This document shows, piece by piece, positions 25,558 to 37,610 of a stretch of 64,000 nucleotides of DNA (its first letter is position 1; every line of letters begins with the position of its first letter). The DNA is from Allodiplogaster sudhausi (Eukaryota; Nematoda; Chromadorea; Rhabditida; Diplogasteridae). The notes below the pieces were generated by a model, which was given only the letters and a program-made list of their open reading frames with translations, ran no database searches and was not told where the DNA came from. Both the position numbers and the translations under genes were made by a program. The stretch lies in NCBI GenBank assembly GCA_945643635.1, contig CALZFC010000006.1:10636501-10700500 (forward strand). Direction: 5' to 3'.

Positions 25558-27007
25558 CCTTCTTTGCCTCTCTATGAAAAAAAAATTAGACACAGGCATT
25601 TGAAAAAACCCCATAAAATAAGATATAGTGCCAACCGAACTGTTTCTAAAATAACACAGTTAGATTTTTACCAGACTACAGCTGGAGATAACTCAAAGTT
25701 GACGTAAAATATAATAATGTAGATAAATCAAAAATACAAAGGATTGAAGGAATGATAAAGTACAATATACAAAATTGATAGCATGGAACAGAGCAAAAAC
25801 AGTTAAGGCTGTCCGTTAGGCACGTGGGACGGGTTCCTAATCAATTGTGCCTTTCGAATGCATCAACAGTAAACAAACAACGGGCAAATGTGCTACTTTC
25901 CTCAGGAAACGGGGAAAAATACACGAAAACTTCCTGGGTTGCCGCATCGCGTTCGTATCGCAGACTACTGTAGGTTCAATGAGAGCATTCATTCTTCAAT
26001 GGGTTGTTGGCGCTCAGAATGAGTTTGAACGCGATCTTCTTTAATGTGCTTTACACCCTTATTTTTTTCTACCGGTTTCGTGAATGTGTTTTCAGCACAA
26101 TTAATTATTTTCTTGCCTCAATTCAGCGTTTCTGACGGACAAGTCTTCAGTTCGGTAGGTAACCAACGAAGATGAAAATATTGCTGAGAAACAGGTTCTT
26201 AATTCTTGTTATTGTCGTGAAAACGGTTTTTCCCTTCCACTGAATCATCTGTTAAAATATATGCGTTAATGCTCTCCTTGCGTTGCTTCTGTTTCTGTCT
26301 GGAAAGAATTTTGCTGAATCTAGAATTGGCTAGCCGCTTGCCGCCCTACATATTAAATGGCTTGCATTGCGTGGAGGTCATTGATAAACAGTGCACTTTT
26401 GGTGAGATAAGAGTGGAAAGGAGGCGCAGAAAACGAGAGAAAGGAATTGTACCCTGCTGTTTCTGATAAGAGATCAACGCTTGATGCGTTGTACTTTGGC
26501 GAAGGAGTGACTTGAAGTAGAGAGGTCTGCAACCGAGACAACTGTCGTCACGTCTCTTTCTCTCAGTTGCTTTTTTCCCTCTCGCTCTCTCTCTCTTATC
26601 TTTCAATCTTGTTCTCTCTCACAAGTTCTTCCTGTTTGCGTGGAGCCTTCTTGCAGCCCGGCTCTTCACCTCTTTATCTCTTCGCTGGATTTCGCTACTT
26701 TATTTCGATACGTTGGCAATATGTAGTTTATTTTATTCTTTTGCCCGGAGTGACCTAACGACTTCTTTTCACTGTTTCATACATGTGCCGTTGTCCACTT
26801 CCGATGCAGCTTATCGAGACGATGACGTAGAGAAAGGAATAGAGTATAAAAGATTCCCTCACGTCAGCATCTGCTTATAATTTGTTTGTGAAAGTCCTGG
26901 CGGAGAGTCTAGAGAATTGTCTGGTGACTGAGAATTATTTTGAAGCGACTGATTCATTGGTTTGCCTTCCGCTATCTTGATGCAATAATTAAACACTTGT
27001 ATCAGTG
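25558..27007. other. Divergent spacer between IDH3B (-) and AIG1-like (+) genes
   Basis: 1.45 kb between two divergently transcribed starts, so it should hold both promoters. Open frames at 25847-26044 and 26269-26466 are short and unsupported. No RNA gene or repeat is clear. Confidence 0.5.
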
Positions 27008-28037
27008 ATGGCCGGCTTGCGTGTCCTTCTCCATGTGGCGTTCCTCGGCTACTACTCTTGGGCCGTGTACGCCGACTACCTCTTCATCCCTCCCTCATTC
27101 CTTCCCGTCAAGAATGTCTACTGGTCTCGCTTCGCGTGGCTCACCATGATCGATCTCGTCAGTATTCAACGAGCTTCAGAACTACTCTGAAATAAAGGCA
27201 TTTGACACGGTCCTTTCTCCTTCAGAGCAACTGTTTTCTCATTTCATTAATTAAAAAAAAGGAAAATTTCAATGTTTTTAAACGTGCAAATTTTTAGTTA
27301 TCACTAGCGGTATCTATTAAAATTTTATTAGATTTTCAGGTTGTCCAAGTCATTGAAAAAAAACGTTGCAACATGATATGGTAACAATATTCCAGTTCCT
27401 GCAACTCTTCTACCAATTCTGGGCGGTGCTCGCGTCGCTTGGCGCGCCGCTCTGCAGCAAGTCCTTCCACTTCTTGGCTCGCGTCTTCATTCAACCACTC
27501 GGATTGGTCAGTCTCTTCTTTCTCGCATTGAAATTTTAGATTTGGCGATGGAGTTATTTATCGCTATCTTCTCATGAACACAAGTATGAATAATTAGCTT
27601 GATCGAACCAACGAACTTGCTTGAAAAAATGGTATAGAAAAAATAGCGGACACTCTGCATGCCGTATTCACCACGTAGTCAGCAGAGCGGTGATAACTTC
27701 ACTCGGTAGGAAATCGTTGGCCACCAGAACCCGCCTTGTTAGCTAAAAGAGGCACACTTTACCTAGGCAAGGAAGAATCTTAACTGATTCTCCTGATGTG
27801 AATATTTATTTTGTTAATCTAACTTTTAAATGCAGGCGGTCCCGCTGCTCTTCTGGGGCCTTCTCTTCTACGACCCCAAGACGTTGATCGAGAACGAACA
27901 GGGCAGGAAGCTCCTCGAGTTCCAAGCACTCAACCATGCCATTGTAAGAATTTAGGAATGAATATTTGGTATATTTTTTCCTCCTTTTAATTTACTAAGC
28001 CTCCCTCTCTGTACTCTCTCTCTCTCTTTCTGTCTGT

Positions 28038-28095
<58 letters not shown>

Positions 28096-28839
28096 CTCTT
28101 GCAGCACACGTTCCCTGCAGTGACGGCCCTCTTCGACATTCTCCTCTGGAATCACGGGTCGCCGCGCATTAGGAATGTCTTGCTCGCTCTCCTCACCTTC
28201 AGCGCTCTCTACATTGCAGAGTACGGGGGGGGGGGGGGGGGGATGTGTGAGAGAGTTAGAGATATGTTTAAAAAAAACATTTGATGGAATGAATCGACAA
28301 GGTTCCAATTACATTTAAAAGATAATTTTCAGGAATGAAATCCAGTTTGATTGTGCAGACATGAAGTTGTTGTCTCAAAATATTGTAGACTCATCTGCGT
28401 TTTTTAAAAAGATTAATGTCCAATATATTTAAAGTTTGTATTTTAATATATCTGGGTGATCCTTTTCTTTATAGACTCCTGCATGATATGGTTGAACATT
28501 GCACGAAAGAATACAATTGCAGCCTCCACTACATCCACCACGTCTCCGGTGGCTTCTGGCCCTATCCCATACTCGCGCAGCTCGATTTCCCCGGTATGTT
28601 TTTTTATTCTCTATTTTAATGATATATTTTTTTCAAAATCCATTGTGCCCTATCCTATTTTTCCAGGTCGCGTCGCTTTCATCCTCGCATGTGTCTTCGT
28701 TATCTTCGCGTGCTATGGAGTGGCAGCCATCATGAACCGCATCGTGAATGGCAAGGCCGGCCTGGCCCCCCTCGCAGCCAAGCAGGCCACTGCTACAGGC
28801 AACAAGAAGAAGGCCATCAAGAAGCAGAAGCACTACTGA
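27008..28839 (+). CDS. AIG1/ADTRP family multipass membrane protein (FAHFA hydrolase-like)
   Basis: Family members are integral-membrane threonine hydrolases acting on fatty acid esters of hydroxy fatty acids. Six exons: 27008-27157, 27396-27506, 27836-27943, 28105-28220, 28523-28593, 28667-28839; 242 aa. Membrane segments include LRVLLHVAFLGYYSWAVYA, FLQLFYQFWAVLASL, AVPLLFWGLLFY, VTALFDILLW and GRVAFILACVFVIFACYGV. The expected catalytic Thr lies in FAWLTMIDL and the His in the LNHAIHTFPAV block (AIG1: LNHGMHT). LHYIHHVSGGFWPYPIL matches AIG1 CWVHHVTGMWVYPFL. The C-terminus is lysine-rich (NKKKAIKKQKHY), a possible ER-retrieval-like tail. An unusual G run follows the donor at 28221. Confidence 0.85.
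28000..28094. repeat. (CT)n microsatellite before the 4th exon of the AIG1-like gene
   Basis: A CT tract of about 90 nt runs almost to the acceptor at 28104 and so doubles as polypyrimidine tract. Confidence 0.9.
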
Positions 28840-29689
28840 CAAGGATTCTTTATCAGTCGCTCTCTCCCGTTCTCTCTTCATATGAATCTCTCCCCCTTTC
28901 TTGCTTGCACCAGTCTCCGTCTCCCGCACGTTCTCGTGTTTTTTTTAATATTCAAAAACAACCGTGACATCTACACAATCCTTTAAGCCAACTGTCGTTG
29001 CCGATCCTTATTTGTCCTTGAATCGAACCACTACTTTTATATGCTTTTAATGGTTCTATGCTTATTGTCAGGACTATTGTTTTGAATCTCAAGAACTTAT
29101 AGGTGCCCCTTGTTTATTTTTATGAATTATTTGGTTACTTATTAAATGCTTATTTTAATATTATTAAGTCACCCTTATATTCTCAGGTTGTTACAATTAT
29201 TGTGGGCAGTTCTTAAAACCATGAGTTATATGGACGGGGAATATTCTTGCAGATGTTCTCGATTGTTTAGGATTCGCTTATAGATTACGTTCCATCCTCG
29301 ATATTTCACAGCTTGTACAATTTGGAGTTTCGTTACCATTTTGAATAAATTATGTTCTTTTCTAGATTCCGTTGTTTCGCAGTTGTAAAGAACCGATGCG
29401 ATGTTATGCGCAAAGAAAATCCTCCAGACAATTGAAAATCCGTTCGGACAATGAAGCCACCAAACTGGCGAAAGGTAAAGCTGAGAAACATAATAAGCAT
29501 GTTCGCCCATGTTGACTATAAATGTATTGTGTCATTTCTTATTTCTTCATGTGTCCAAATCGAATCAAACAAGTTTATTTCGCTCATCAACTGGAAATGA
29601 TATGACGCATGCTCCACTTCACATCTCCCTCTCTCTCTCCCTCTCTCCTTCCCTCTCCCTCTCCATCTCTTGCTCTCAGGTCCTCTTTC
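28840..29689. other. Convergent spacer downstream of the AIG1-like gene
   Basis: 3' sequence of the AIG1-like gene, with AATAAA at 29344, and of the minus-strand gene ending at 29690. No supportable gene. Confidence 0.5.
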
Positions 29690-30912
29690 CTACAACTCGA
29701 GTCTCTCATCGGCATCGGATGTAGGCGCCTCCCAGTACAGCGCAACCTGGAAAGCTTTGTCTTGAACACCCAATATCTCTCTAATTCTATCTCTCTCTTT
29801 CTTCTCATATCGCTCTATATTTCTCTGTTTCTCTCTCTCTCTCTCTCTCTCGTTCTCTTTCGCTCTCTCCATTACGTGAGAGTGCAGAATGCCGGCGACT
29901 TCCGCGAACGAGAATTGTTGTTTTCCCTTGGCAGCCAACTCGCGGAAAACAGACTCCTTCTCTGGAAGAGAAAGACGGCCCGAAGCGTGCAGCTTCTCCA
30001 CCGACTGCAGATTCGAAGTATTGATTGCAGTTTGTTCTACCGTAATCCCATTACCAATGATGCAGCTGAGAAATGAACCTCCTTGACGAGCGCGATCTCG
30101 AAATGGATGTCGCCAACCGCGTCCATCAGACAGCATTCCGTCGTCGGCTGCATCGCCTGTGAGCCTCCCTCTCTCTCTCTGCATGCTCTCTCTTCTTCCA
30201 TCACTGACTTCCTCTCCATTCATCCTAATCCACTCGAATGCGGCGTTGCTCTTCTGGCTGAGATAGCCACTCCTGCGCATCACCTTTTCGAGTGGGAGGA
30301 CGTGAGAGGGGCGCAGCGTCAGTGACGAGAATGACCGCAGCATCGACGTAGACGATGCGGTCGTTGCAGAAGTTGCCTTGGGATTTGCTACTTAACGCTC
30401 GAGCTAAGTATGCTATCTAGATTAGACTAGACAAGCTTATTCTCAATAAGCAATGCGAGCTGCGTCGCCGACATGGTCCACGTGGTCGCCTGCGAGAGAT
30501 TCGTCGAGGACATGCCAGAAGGGGTGGTGTGCCAGGAGGGAGCCTCAAGGGCAATATTGTGCTTTGTTGGTTCATATTTGAGTGAATAAAGTGATAGTCA
30601 TCACATATACAGTACTTTGAGCAAGTTCACGGCCGAGGGCCGGTCGGCTGCGGGGATTGCAGAAGTTGCTGCAGAAGGAGGCGGAGGCGCAGGAGGATGG
30701 CTCATCGGCTGCTACTCAATCAAGGAGTATTATGGCTCATTTTGGAGAGTTCTTGCAATCTTCGTAATCAATAAAAGAAAGTTGAAATAGGAATAAAAGG
30801 TACACCTGCTGTTGCTTCCTTGACCGGCGAGTGATTCGGTGGACGGCGCAGACTGCGCGTCTTCTGCTGCTGCAGCGTCATTTCCGCTGGGTGCACTGAA
30901 CAACCAGAGCAT
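29690..30912 (-). CDS. Unrecognised protein with Ser/Thr/Ala/Pro-rich N-terminus
   Basis: Seven exons joined by phase: 30806-30912, 30616-30700, 30433-30543, 30284-30376, 30079-30156, 29876-30004, 29690-29746; 660 nt, 219 aa with a start at 30912 (MLWLFSAPSG). An upstream in-frame ATG at 30942 or a 5' exon is possible. The first half is low complexity and includes APPPPSAATSAIP. The second half looks like a folded helical protein: QPTTECCLMDAVGDIHFEIA, LPEKESVFRELAAKGKQQF, FAEVAGILHSHVALYWEAP, ending SDADERLEL. I recognise no family. In the central exons (30284-30543) an alternative frame is also open, so that part is uncertain. Confidence 0.5.
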
Positions 30913-30942
30913 TCTTTTGATACGCAAGTTCAAAAACAACAA

Positions 30943-32191
30943 GATATATCTATTTCGCTAACTCACTTTTATTCTTTCCTGAGGTCGACCCGACCTTCTT
31001 TTAGCTCGCCACAACGTTGAAATGAAAGCCAAATAAAAGCTGCGCCTAGTTTCCAGCACAAAGTAGTGCGAAGTAAGAAAAAAAAGGTCTTATCAAATGA
31101 GATTGATTGCATAGAAAATTAAAAACCCTGCTGATCCCCCGGAAAGCATTGGAACAAGAGTTTCCCTGCTTTTATTTGATTTTGCAAAAGTCTTGTAAAA
31201 TTTGATAGTAATATATGTTCGCAAAATGCTACCAAGCAATTTTTCCCTTCATAATCAGTATTAGGGGTGGGGGGGGGGGTGAAAATATTCAAATTTCTTT
31301 AAATAGCACTTTGCAAATTTGCTCAGAAGTCAAATTGGAGCACCCAAAAGTACCCTTATGGGTTCAAAAATTGGAATCCTGACTAGCTATTTGAAAGGGG
31401 CAAGGGTTGCTGACAATTGTGAGTTTGTATCTCTCTAGGATCTACGAGCACAAAAGAAAGCAATCTACAAGAAGGCGATCTACGAGCACTCCAGAAAGCA
31501 CAATCTCTTGTAATTCCCTGGGCGTAAAAATTGACGACGAGAGAGTGGAGAGGGAGAGAGAGGAGAGGGAGAGAGAGGAGAGGGAGAGAGAGGAGAGAGA
31601 GAGAGGAGAGGGAGAGAGAGGATAAGGGGGCAGTAGAGAGAGAGAGAGAGGGGGAGGGAGGGAGAGCTCTCCCCTCATCCGGAACACAAGCACGAGCCAG
31701 AGTACGTCGCACGGGCGAAAATCGGGTTGTGGACCTGTAGAATTATATGTAAGTGGTAAAAAGTGACTGTGAAAATTCTCTTATTGCTGGAAAACGAAAT
31801 TGGCGTTATGATGGAAGAAAGGAATAATGCCAGGGAGAGAACGGAAAGGAGTCCAATTCCAGTCGTCAAAGGTATATCAACAAATCAGATTGCTATTATG
31901 AAACAAGAGGAAGACAGGCGTATTTGCCACTCTTTGGAAATCTCTACGAGGTAATTTTCACCAGGTTAACTTTCTGTGTACACGGTATTAAAGCAACTGG
32001 CATTTCTAGCTTCATTTATTTCTATTTTATCAATTTATCTTGTTTTTGTTGCTGTCTCGCCAAATAGCACATTTATCATTTTATTTCGTATTCGGGACCA
32101 GTATTTCTAGGATGAGTGAGAGAATGCGTGGAAGGGGTTAGTGAATGGGAAGGCGGTCAGCGAAGAGTGGCGATCAATCCGGAAGCCTGCC
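30943..32191. other. Spacer between two minus-strand genes
   Basis: Contains a GA-rich tract (31539-31665), a short G run near 31268, and one copy of a ~60-80 bp sequence repeated near 33440. Open frames here are products of the GA repeat. No gene is supportable. Confidence 0.5.
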
Positions 32192-33023
32192 TCAAGGAGT
32201 GCAGAACAGTTCGATGCTGCGCCGCGAATCGATTGCGGTGCACGAGAAGATTCTCTGGATGTCATCCGGCTGTCCGACTGCACCATTGATAAACTGCAAT
32301 ACCGTATATTATATTGATGCTGTATATTGATAACCCCTCTTCTCTTATCCCTTCCCCATCACTGACATTCACGAGTGCTGTGAGATCGGCGATCTCCTGC
32401 TCCATCATTTCCTGGGCGACGATGAGAAGGCGCGCCGATTCCACAGCGTCTGTTGCCTGCCGCAGGCTTCTGCCCCCACTCGCACTGCAGAAGGCCTTGA
32501 AAGCCCCATAGACCTTTTTGAACTCGTCGCGCGAGTAGCGAGTGGCCCGCAGCTCGGTCTCAATACTTGCAGACAACACGTTGGTGTTGCCGTCCACTCG
32601 CGGAGGCGTGGTGAATCTTGCGAGAAGGCTGTCCGTCTGGCACCTGTAAGCAATGATCTCTTCATCCCTTTCCCTCGCCCTCTCTTTCTTTCTTCCTCTA
32701 TCTTTTACCCCTCTCTCTCTCTCTTTCTCTCTCTCTCTCTTTCTTCCTCTCTTTTCCTCTCTCTCTTTTCCTTTTGTGAACTGACAGTATCTGGAGATGT
32801 GTGTAGGCGATGATCGGCGGAAGCAAGACCACCTTCAATCGATCTTTTATGCCAACTTTGGTCATAAATAAATATAAAAGAACAAATTATTTTTTCGTCG
32901 GATACTTCCTTTAACGACCTTCGTAATAAAAATAAATATTTTAAATGTATAAAAAAAGTAGTGACTTACATCGTCGAGAATCTTCCGCACACCGCTGCAG
33001 CTACGGCTGTCGCTGCTCGCCAT
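32192..33023 (-). CDS. Unrecognised small, largely helical protein
   Basis: Four exons: 32970-33023, 32786-32832, 32367-32643, 32192-32293; in-frame total 480 nt, 159 aa. It starts MASSDSRSCSGVRKILDD. The central part looks helical (SIETELRATRYSRDEFKKVY, AVESARLLIVAQEMMEQEIA), with a short basic/Gly stretch between. There is no signal peptide, transmembrane helix or catalytic motif. The all-consistent phases, clear start and long uninterrupted third exon support a real gene. Neighbouring genes give no hint of function. Confidence 0.6.
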
Positions 33024-33632
33024 CGGAGGACGAGTGAAGAGGGGAGTGAAGAGACGAGTAAGAAGAACGAAGAATTGAAGAGTGACTATAGAAGTCAGAA
33101 AATGATCACGTTAATTCTTACGTGATTGAATAATGAGAATGCACTTGAGTACATCATAATAAATACAATATACGAGGAAAATGATGGAAAGGGCGTCATC
33201 GTGACAGACTAACTAATGGCTCTTACTGAAAAAAGGTACACTTTCACAAAAAAAAGAACAAATTCAACATAATCACATTTAAAAAACATTACTTCTCTAT
33301 TTCTCTCAAATTCACATTGTATATCTCAACAGTGATTTGATTAGGGTCCATGGAGCAAAGATTACGGTACCCCGGGGGATGACTTATAGGTAAAACAGGG
33401 AAATTCCATACTAAACTCCACACCAAGCTGAGTTTCGAGTAGAAAGCAGTGCGAAATGGGAAAAAGGTCTATTCAAATGAGATTGATTGAATAGAAAATG
33501 AAGGATGCACTTTGACATCTCGCTTATCGCTTTCTCAGAGAACACTTCGCTCTCAGTTTCACTTTACTAACTCGACCTGAGCGGTCGACACCTTTGCTCT
33601 GCTTTACGGACACGGTCGACACTTCAAACAGA
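33024..33632. other. Divergent promoter region
   Basis: Lies between the start at 33023 (-) and the PITP start at 33633 (+), so it should serve both. It contains the second copy (about 33440-33500) of the repeated sequence also seen at 31060-31130. Confidence 0.45.
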
Positions 33633-35183
33633 ATGATCATCAAGGAATAGTTCGTTCTTGCTTTTTCCGCTCTTCTTCTAATCAAAAATAATATCCAATT
33701 GTTCCAGCCGAATCACAATGCCTTTATCGGTAGCGGAGTTCCAGATTGGCCAGCGATTCTCCATTGCACGCGCTTCGCTGGCTGAGACGGGAGGAGGAGA
33801 GGGCGTCGAGGTTTGTGAGAGAACAGAGAAAGAGAGAGAGAGAGAGAGAGAGAGTGAGAGAGAGAAAGAGAAAGAAGACAGAGGAAAGAGAACAGAGAAA
33901 TAGAGAGAGATAGAAGTAAGGGAGAACAAGAAAAAGAGAATTTTGAGGTGGTGAAGAACGAGCCCTTCCATAACTATCCCCTCTTCGACGGCTCGGTCAA
34001 CAGCGGCCAGTACACATACAAGATCTACCACTTGGACTCCAAGGTTTTTAAGCTACATATATGCGATGAATACATTGCAACAAAGCAATAGTTTCAGGTT
34101 CCCAGCCTCGTTCGCATGATGTTCAGCAAGGGTGCGCTGCAGGTTCACGAGGAGGTATGATATTTTTAAAGTACTAATTAGATATAATAAATATTAAAAG
34201 AAAACTAATAAAGTGCATATGTATATACTCATACATATGTACATATATTTATATATTATGAAGTACATATTTGAAGGCTTGGAATGCGTATCCGTTTTGC
34301 CGAACTGTGCTGACGAATCCGGACTGCATGAAGGATGACTTCTTCATTCACGTCGACTCCATTCACCTTGCCGACCGCGGCAAGACTGAGAATGTTAGGG
34401 AAATGACGGGAGAGACTAATTAAAATTAAAAATGATCCCACAAGCTAAATAAAAAAATTAAACTTCTCGAGTTCCTTGATTACGGGCTAGTTTCGTTCCT
34501 TATTTTTACTGTTTGTTTTTAAATATTTCTTATGCAGGCACACAATCTCTCGGATGAGGAGTTGGAGCAGCGTGAAGTTGTCAAGATCAACATTGCCGAC
34601 GACGACTCAGAGCATCTTCAGCAGGCCGATCTTAATGTTGGGTCTTAGGAAATACCGTAAAATATTTCAAAAAAAATAAAAAAAAATATTGACTTGAGGC
34701 TGAAACTTCTCCGAGCTGCTTCATCTCCGAGAAGACCGGCCGCGGGCCACTCCAGAATGGATGGGCGGAGGAGATCGAGCCGGTGCGGGCGCAGCTCATT
34801 ATATTTTATTCATTTCTACATTTATTTTTCTAAGCTGATTCTGCGCCCTTCCAGGTGATGTGCATCTACAAGCTCGTGAAGGTGCACTTCAAGTGGTGGG
34901 GACTGCAGAGACGAGTGGAGAACTTCATCCACAAGGTCGGCTCATGTCCGACGAAAGAAATTGTTAATAGAAATAGAATAATGAAAATCATTCATTTGCA
35001 TTATTCATTTGACTTCGTTACTCCAAATTACAATATAATTAAGTAATGATCTTACAGACGGAGGGACGTCTCTTCAGCAAGTTCCACCGCGAGGTCTTCT
35101 GCTGGATTGACGACTGGTTCTCACTGACGATGGAAGAAGTCAAGGCAGTGGAAGACGAGGCGAGATCCACGGGAGATCCATGA
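33633..35183 (+). CDS. Class I phosphatidylinositol transfer protein
   Basis: Exchanges PI and PC between membranes, in support of phosphoinositide signalling and Golgi traffic. Nine exons: 33633-33649, 33708-33810, 33948-34043, 34098-34154, 34277-34393, 34538-34636, 34699-34782, 34855-34935, 35058-35183; 259 aa (human PITP-alpha about 270). The 17-nt first exon gives MIIKEY, which splices into [20 protein letters not shown]. Conserved blocks: [28 protein letters not shown] (the Thr of the PI-binding GQYT motif is present), [48 protein letters not shown] (the membrane-docking WW pair is present) and [18 protein letters not shown]. The C-terminus is short, as in class I. The paralogue (alpha or beta-like) cannot be told. 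Confidence 0.92.
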
Positions 35184-35917
35184 GAACCATAGCTTTATTT
35201 AATACACATTCAGACATCTTTTTCTTATTTTCTTCAGACTCAAGAGAGGATGAATCTCGACCGTGAGAATGGTAGTGTGCGTGGTATCAAGGGCTAATCG
35301 TCCTTCGCATCTTGCCCCCCCCCCTCTCCATCGTTCTCTCTTCCCCCCTCTATCTCCCTCACTCTCGCCTGCCTGCGTCTCCTGCCAATGTACAATCTCT
35401 TGTCCCTTGAATGCCGCTCTTCCATGCCTCCTACTGACTGACCTCTTTGGAATAAAACCATCGCGGCGGAGCGTTCTTGTGTTTCTACTCTTCAAATCTC
35501 TCACTTTCCTTCTCTGCAAAACTCTTCCCACTTTCTCACCCTAATAGGCCGTGCTATCAACGAAATTGGGCATTGGAAGAGAGAGAACATTGGACGCCAA
35601 GAGAAAGAAACAGCCAAGTTGCATGGGCAGAGATGCAGAGAATCAGAGAAAGAGAAGAACAGAAGGGATCAATGGCAACGTTTTACCCTTTTCTGTCTCA
35701 ATGACCATGTGGCTCCAGTTCTATTACTACGGACAGCTCTCTCATCATTTCCCTCTTTTTTTTATTTTTACGGGTAGTAAAAAATATTTATAAATATTTA
35801 CATTTATCTTGACTTCTCTGCGCATTATTATTAGACAGTTTCTCCTTAACATCAGTTTTCTGGAGTTTTCTCTACGAAGAGATTAAAAAGGAAAATGGTG
35901 GTAAATTGAAGAATTCC
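35184..35917. other. Spacer between PITP and ALDH8A1-like genes
   Basis: 0.7 kb between two same-strand genes. A C-run lies near 35317 and GA-rich sequence near 35580-35670. No additional gene is evident. No clear AATAAA lies close to the PITP stop. Confidence 0.45.
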
Positions 35918-37568
35918 ATGAGAATGCATTCATCAACGAACGATGTCGTGAAGGCTCTTCTGGACGGCAGCCAAACGTGTCTATTCAACTTTATCGACGG
36001 CCAGTTTTCTGGCACAGATGGTGACATCATCTTTATCCTATTTTTGTTTTCTCTTTACGTTCGTTCCATCTGTAGAACACTGCACTGTTGTAATGTGTTC
36101 ATGCCTGGCAGAGCAGCTGGAGAGCGTGAACCCGGCGACGGGGGCGGCCTTCCTCCGGCTGCCTCGCTCCTCCCTTAGCCACGTCAATGCCGCCGTTGCT
36201 GCCGCCAAACAAGCATTCCCGGTGTCAGCACTCTTTTTTCTCTCTCTCCCTCTCTCTCTCTCCCTCTCTCTTCTCTCCCTCTCTCTCTCTTCTTCTCTCT
36301 TTCCCTCTCTCTCCCTTTCTCCCTCACTCACTCTCTCTCTTTCCCTCTCTCTCCCTCTCTCTCTCCCCGTCTCTCTCTAGCTTTCTCTCTTCTCCTTAAT
36401 GTTTAGTTGGTCATCGTCGTCAGTGCAGTCTCGCGCCCGTCTTCTGCAGCGCACGGCTGACATCATTGAGTCTCTGCTGGATGAACTGGCTGTGCTCGAG
36501 TCACGCGATCAGGGAAAGCCCGTCTGGTTGGCCAGGTTCGTGACAGCCTCAACAACTATTTCAATTTAAAAAAGATATACTCCATATAAGTCCTTTTCAT
36601 AATGCAAAACGATTCAAAAGGTGGAATAAATTTGCAGAGTAGTAGACATTCCTCGTTGCGTGCAGAACCTGCGCTTCTTCGCGTCTGCCGCCCTGCACCA
36701 CACGGAGCCGTCCGCTGTCCTGGCCGAGCCCTCGCGCGCTCTCTCCTACGTCGTGCGCGATCCCGTCGGAGTTGCCGCAGCCATCTCGCCTTGGAATCTG
36801 CCTGTCTATTTGGTATTCAATCTTCTTTCCATTCCATTTTAGATGTATGCACGAGAATAATAATTTATATCATTGTTAGATATGATTTGAACAATTCATT
36901 TCGTATGTTTTGAACCTTGTTGATAAGGCAGGAAATGGATGGTTTGCAGCTGAGCTTCAAGTTGGCGCCAGCGCTGGCTGCGGGGTGCACTGTGGTGTGC
37001 AAGCCGAGCGAGCTGACGAGTGCCACTGCCTACGTCCTCATGCACGCATTCCGAGAGGCAGGCAAGGACGCATTTTGTTTTGATCTACTGTACAGTACCG
37101 CCCAACATCCAGGGGTCATGGATGCAACGGATGCAACGGTTGCATCCTTAAGATCCATGCGAATTGTGGCTTGTACAGGCAACGAAAATTCGCAATTCGA
37201 TTCGATTCGATTACACAATTCGCATGGATCTTAAGGATGCAACCGTTGCATCCGTTGCATCCATGACCCCTGGATGTTGGGCGGTACTGTACCTTCAAAT
37301 TTATGATTTAATGATCATATGTTTTGCCATATATTGTTAAAAAATTGTGAAGATTTATACATTCTTCGCTAATCGTCTAGTAATTTGACTAGGTCTCCCG
37401 GCCGGAGTTGTAAACATGGTGATCGGCACGGGAGGAGAGTGCGGAGAGCCACTGGTCACGCATCCCGACGTCGCCTTGGTCTCCTTCACCGGAAGTCAGA
37501 CTCTCTCTCTTTCTACCTTTCTCTCTCTCCCACTACCTCTCCCACTCAGTCTCCCTCTCTCCCTCTCC

Positions 37569-37610
<42 letters not shown>

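Noticed and set aside
32192..33023. Assigning the 159-aa protein to a known complex subunit
   Set aside because: Helical text alone is not diagnostic; no motif that I can name supports it.
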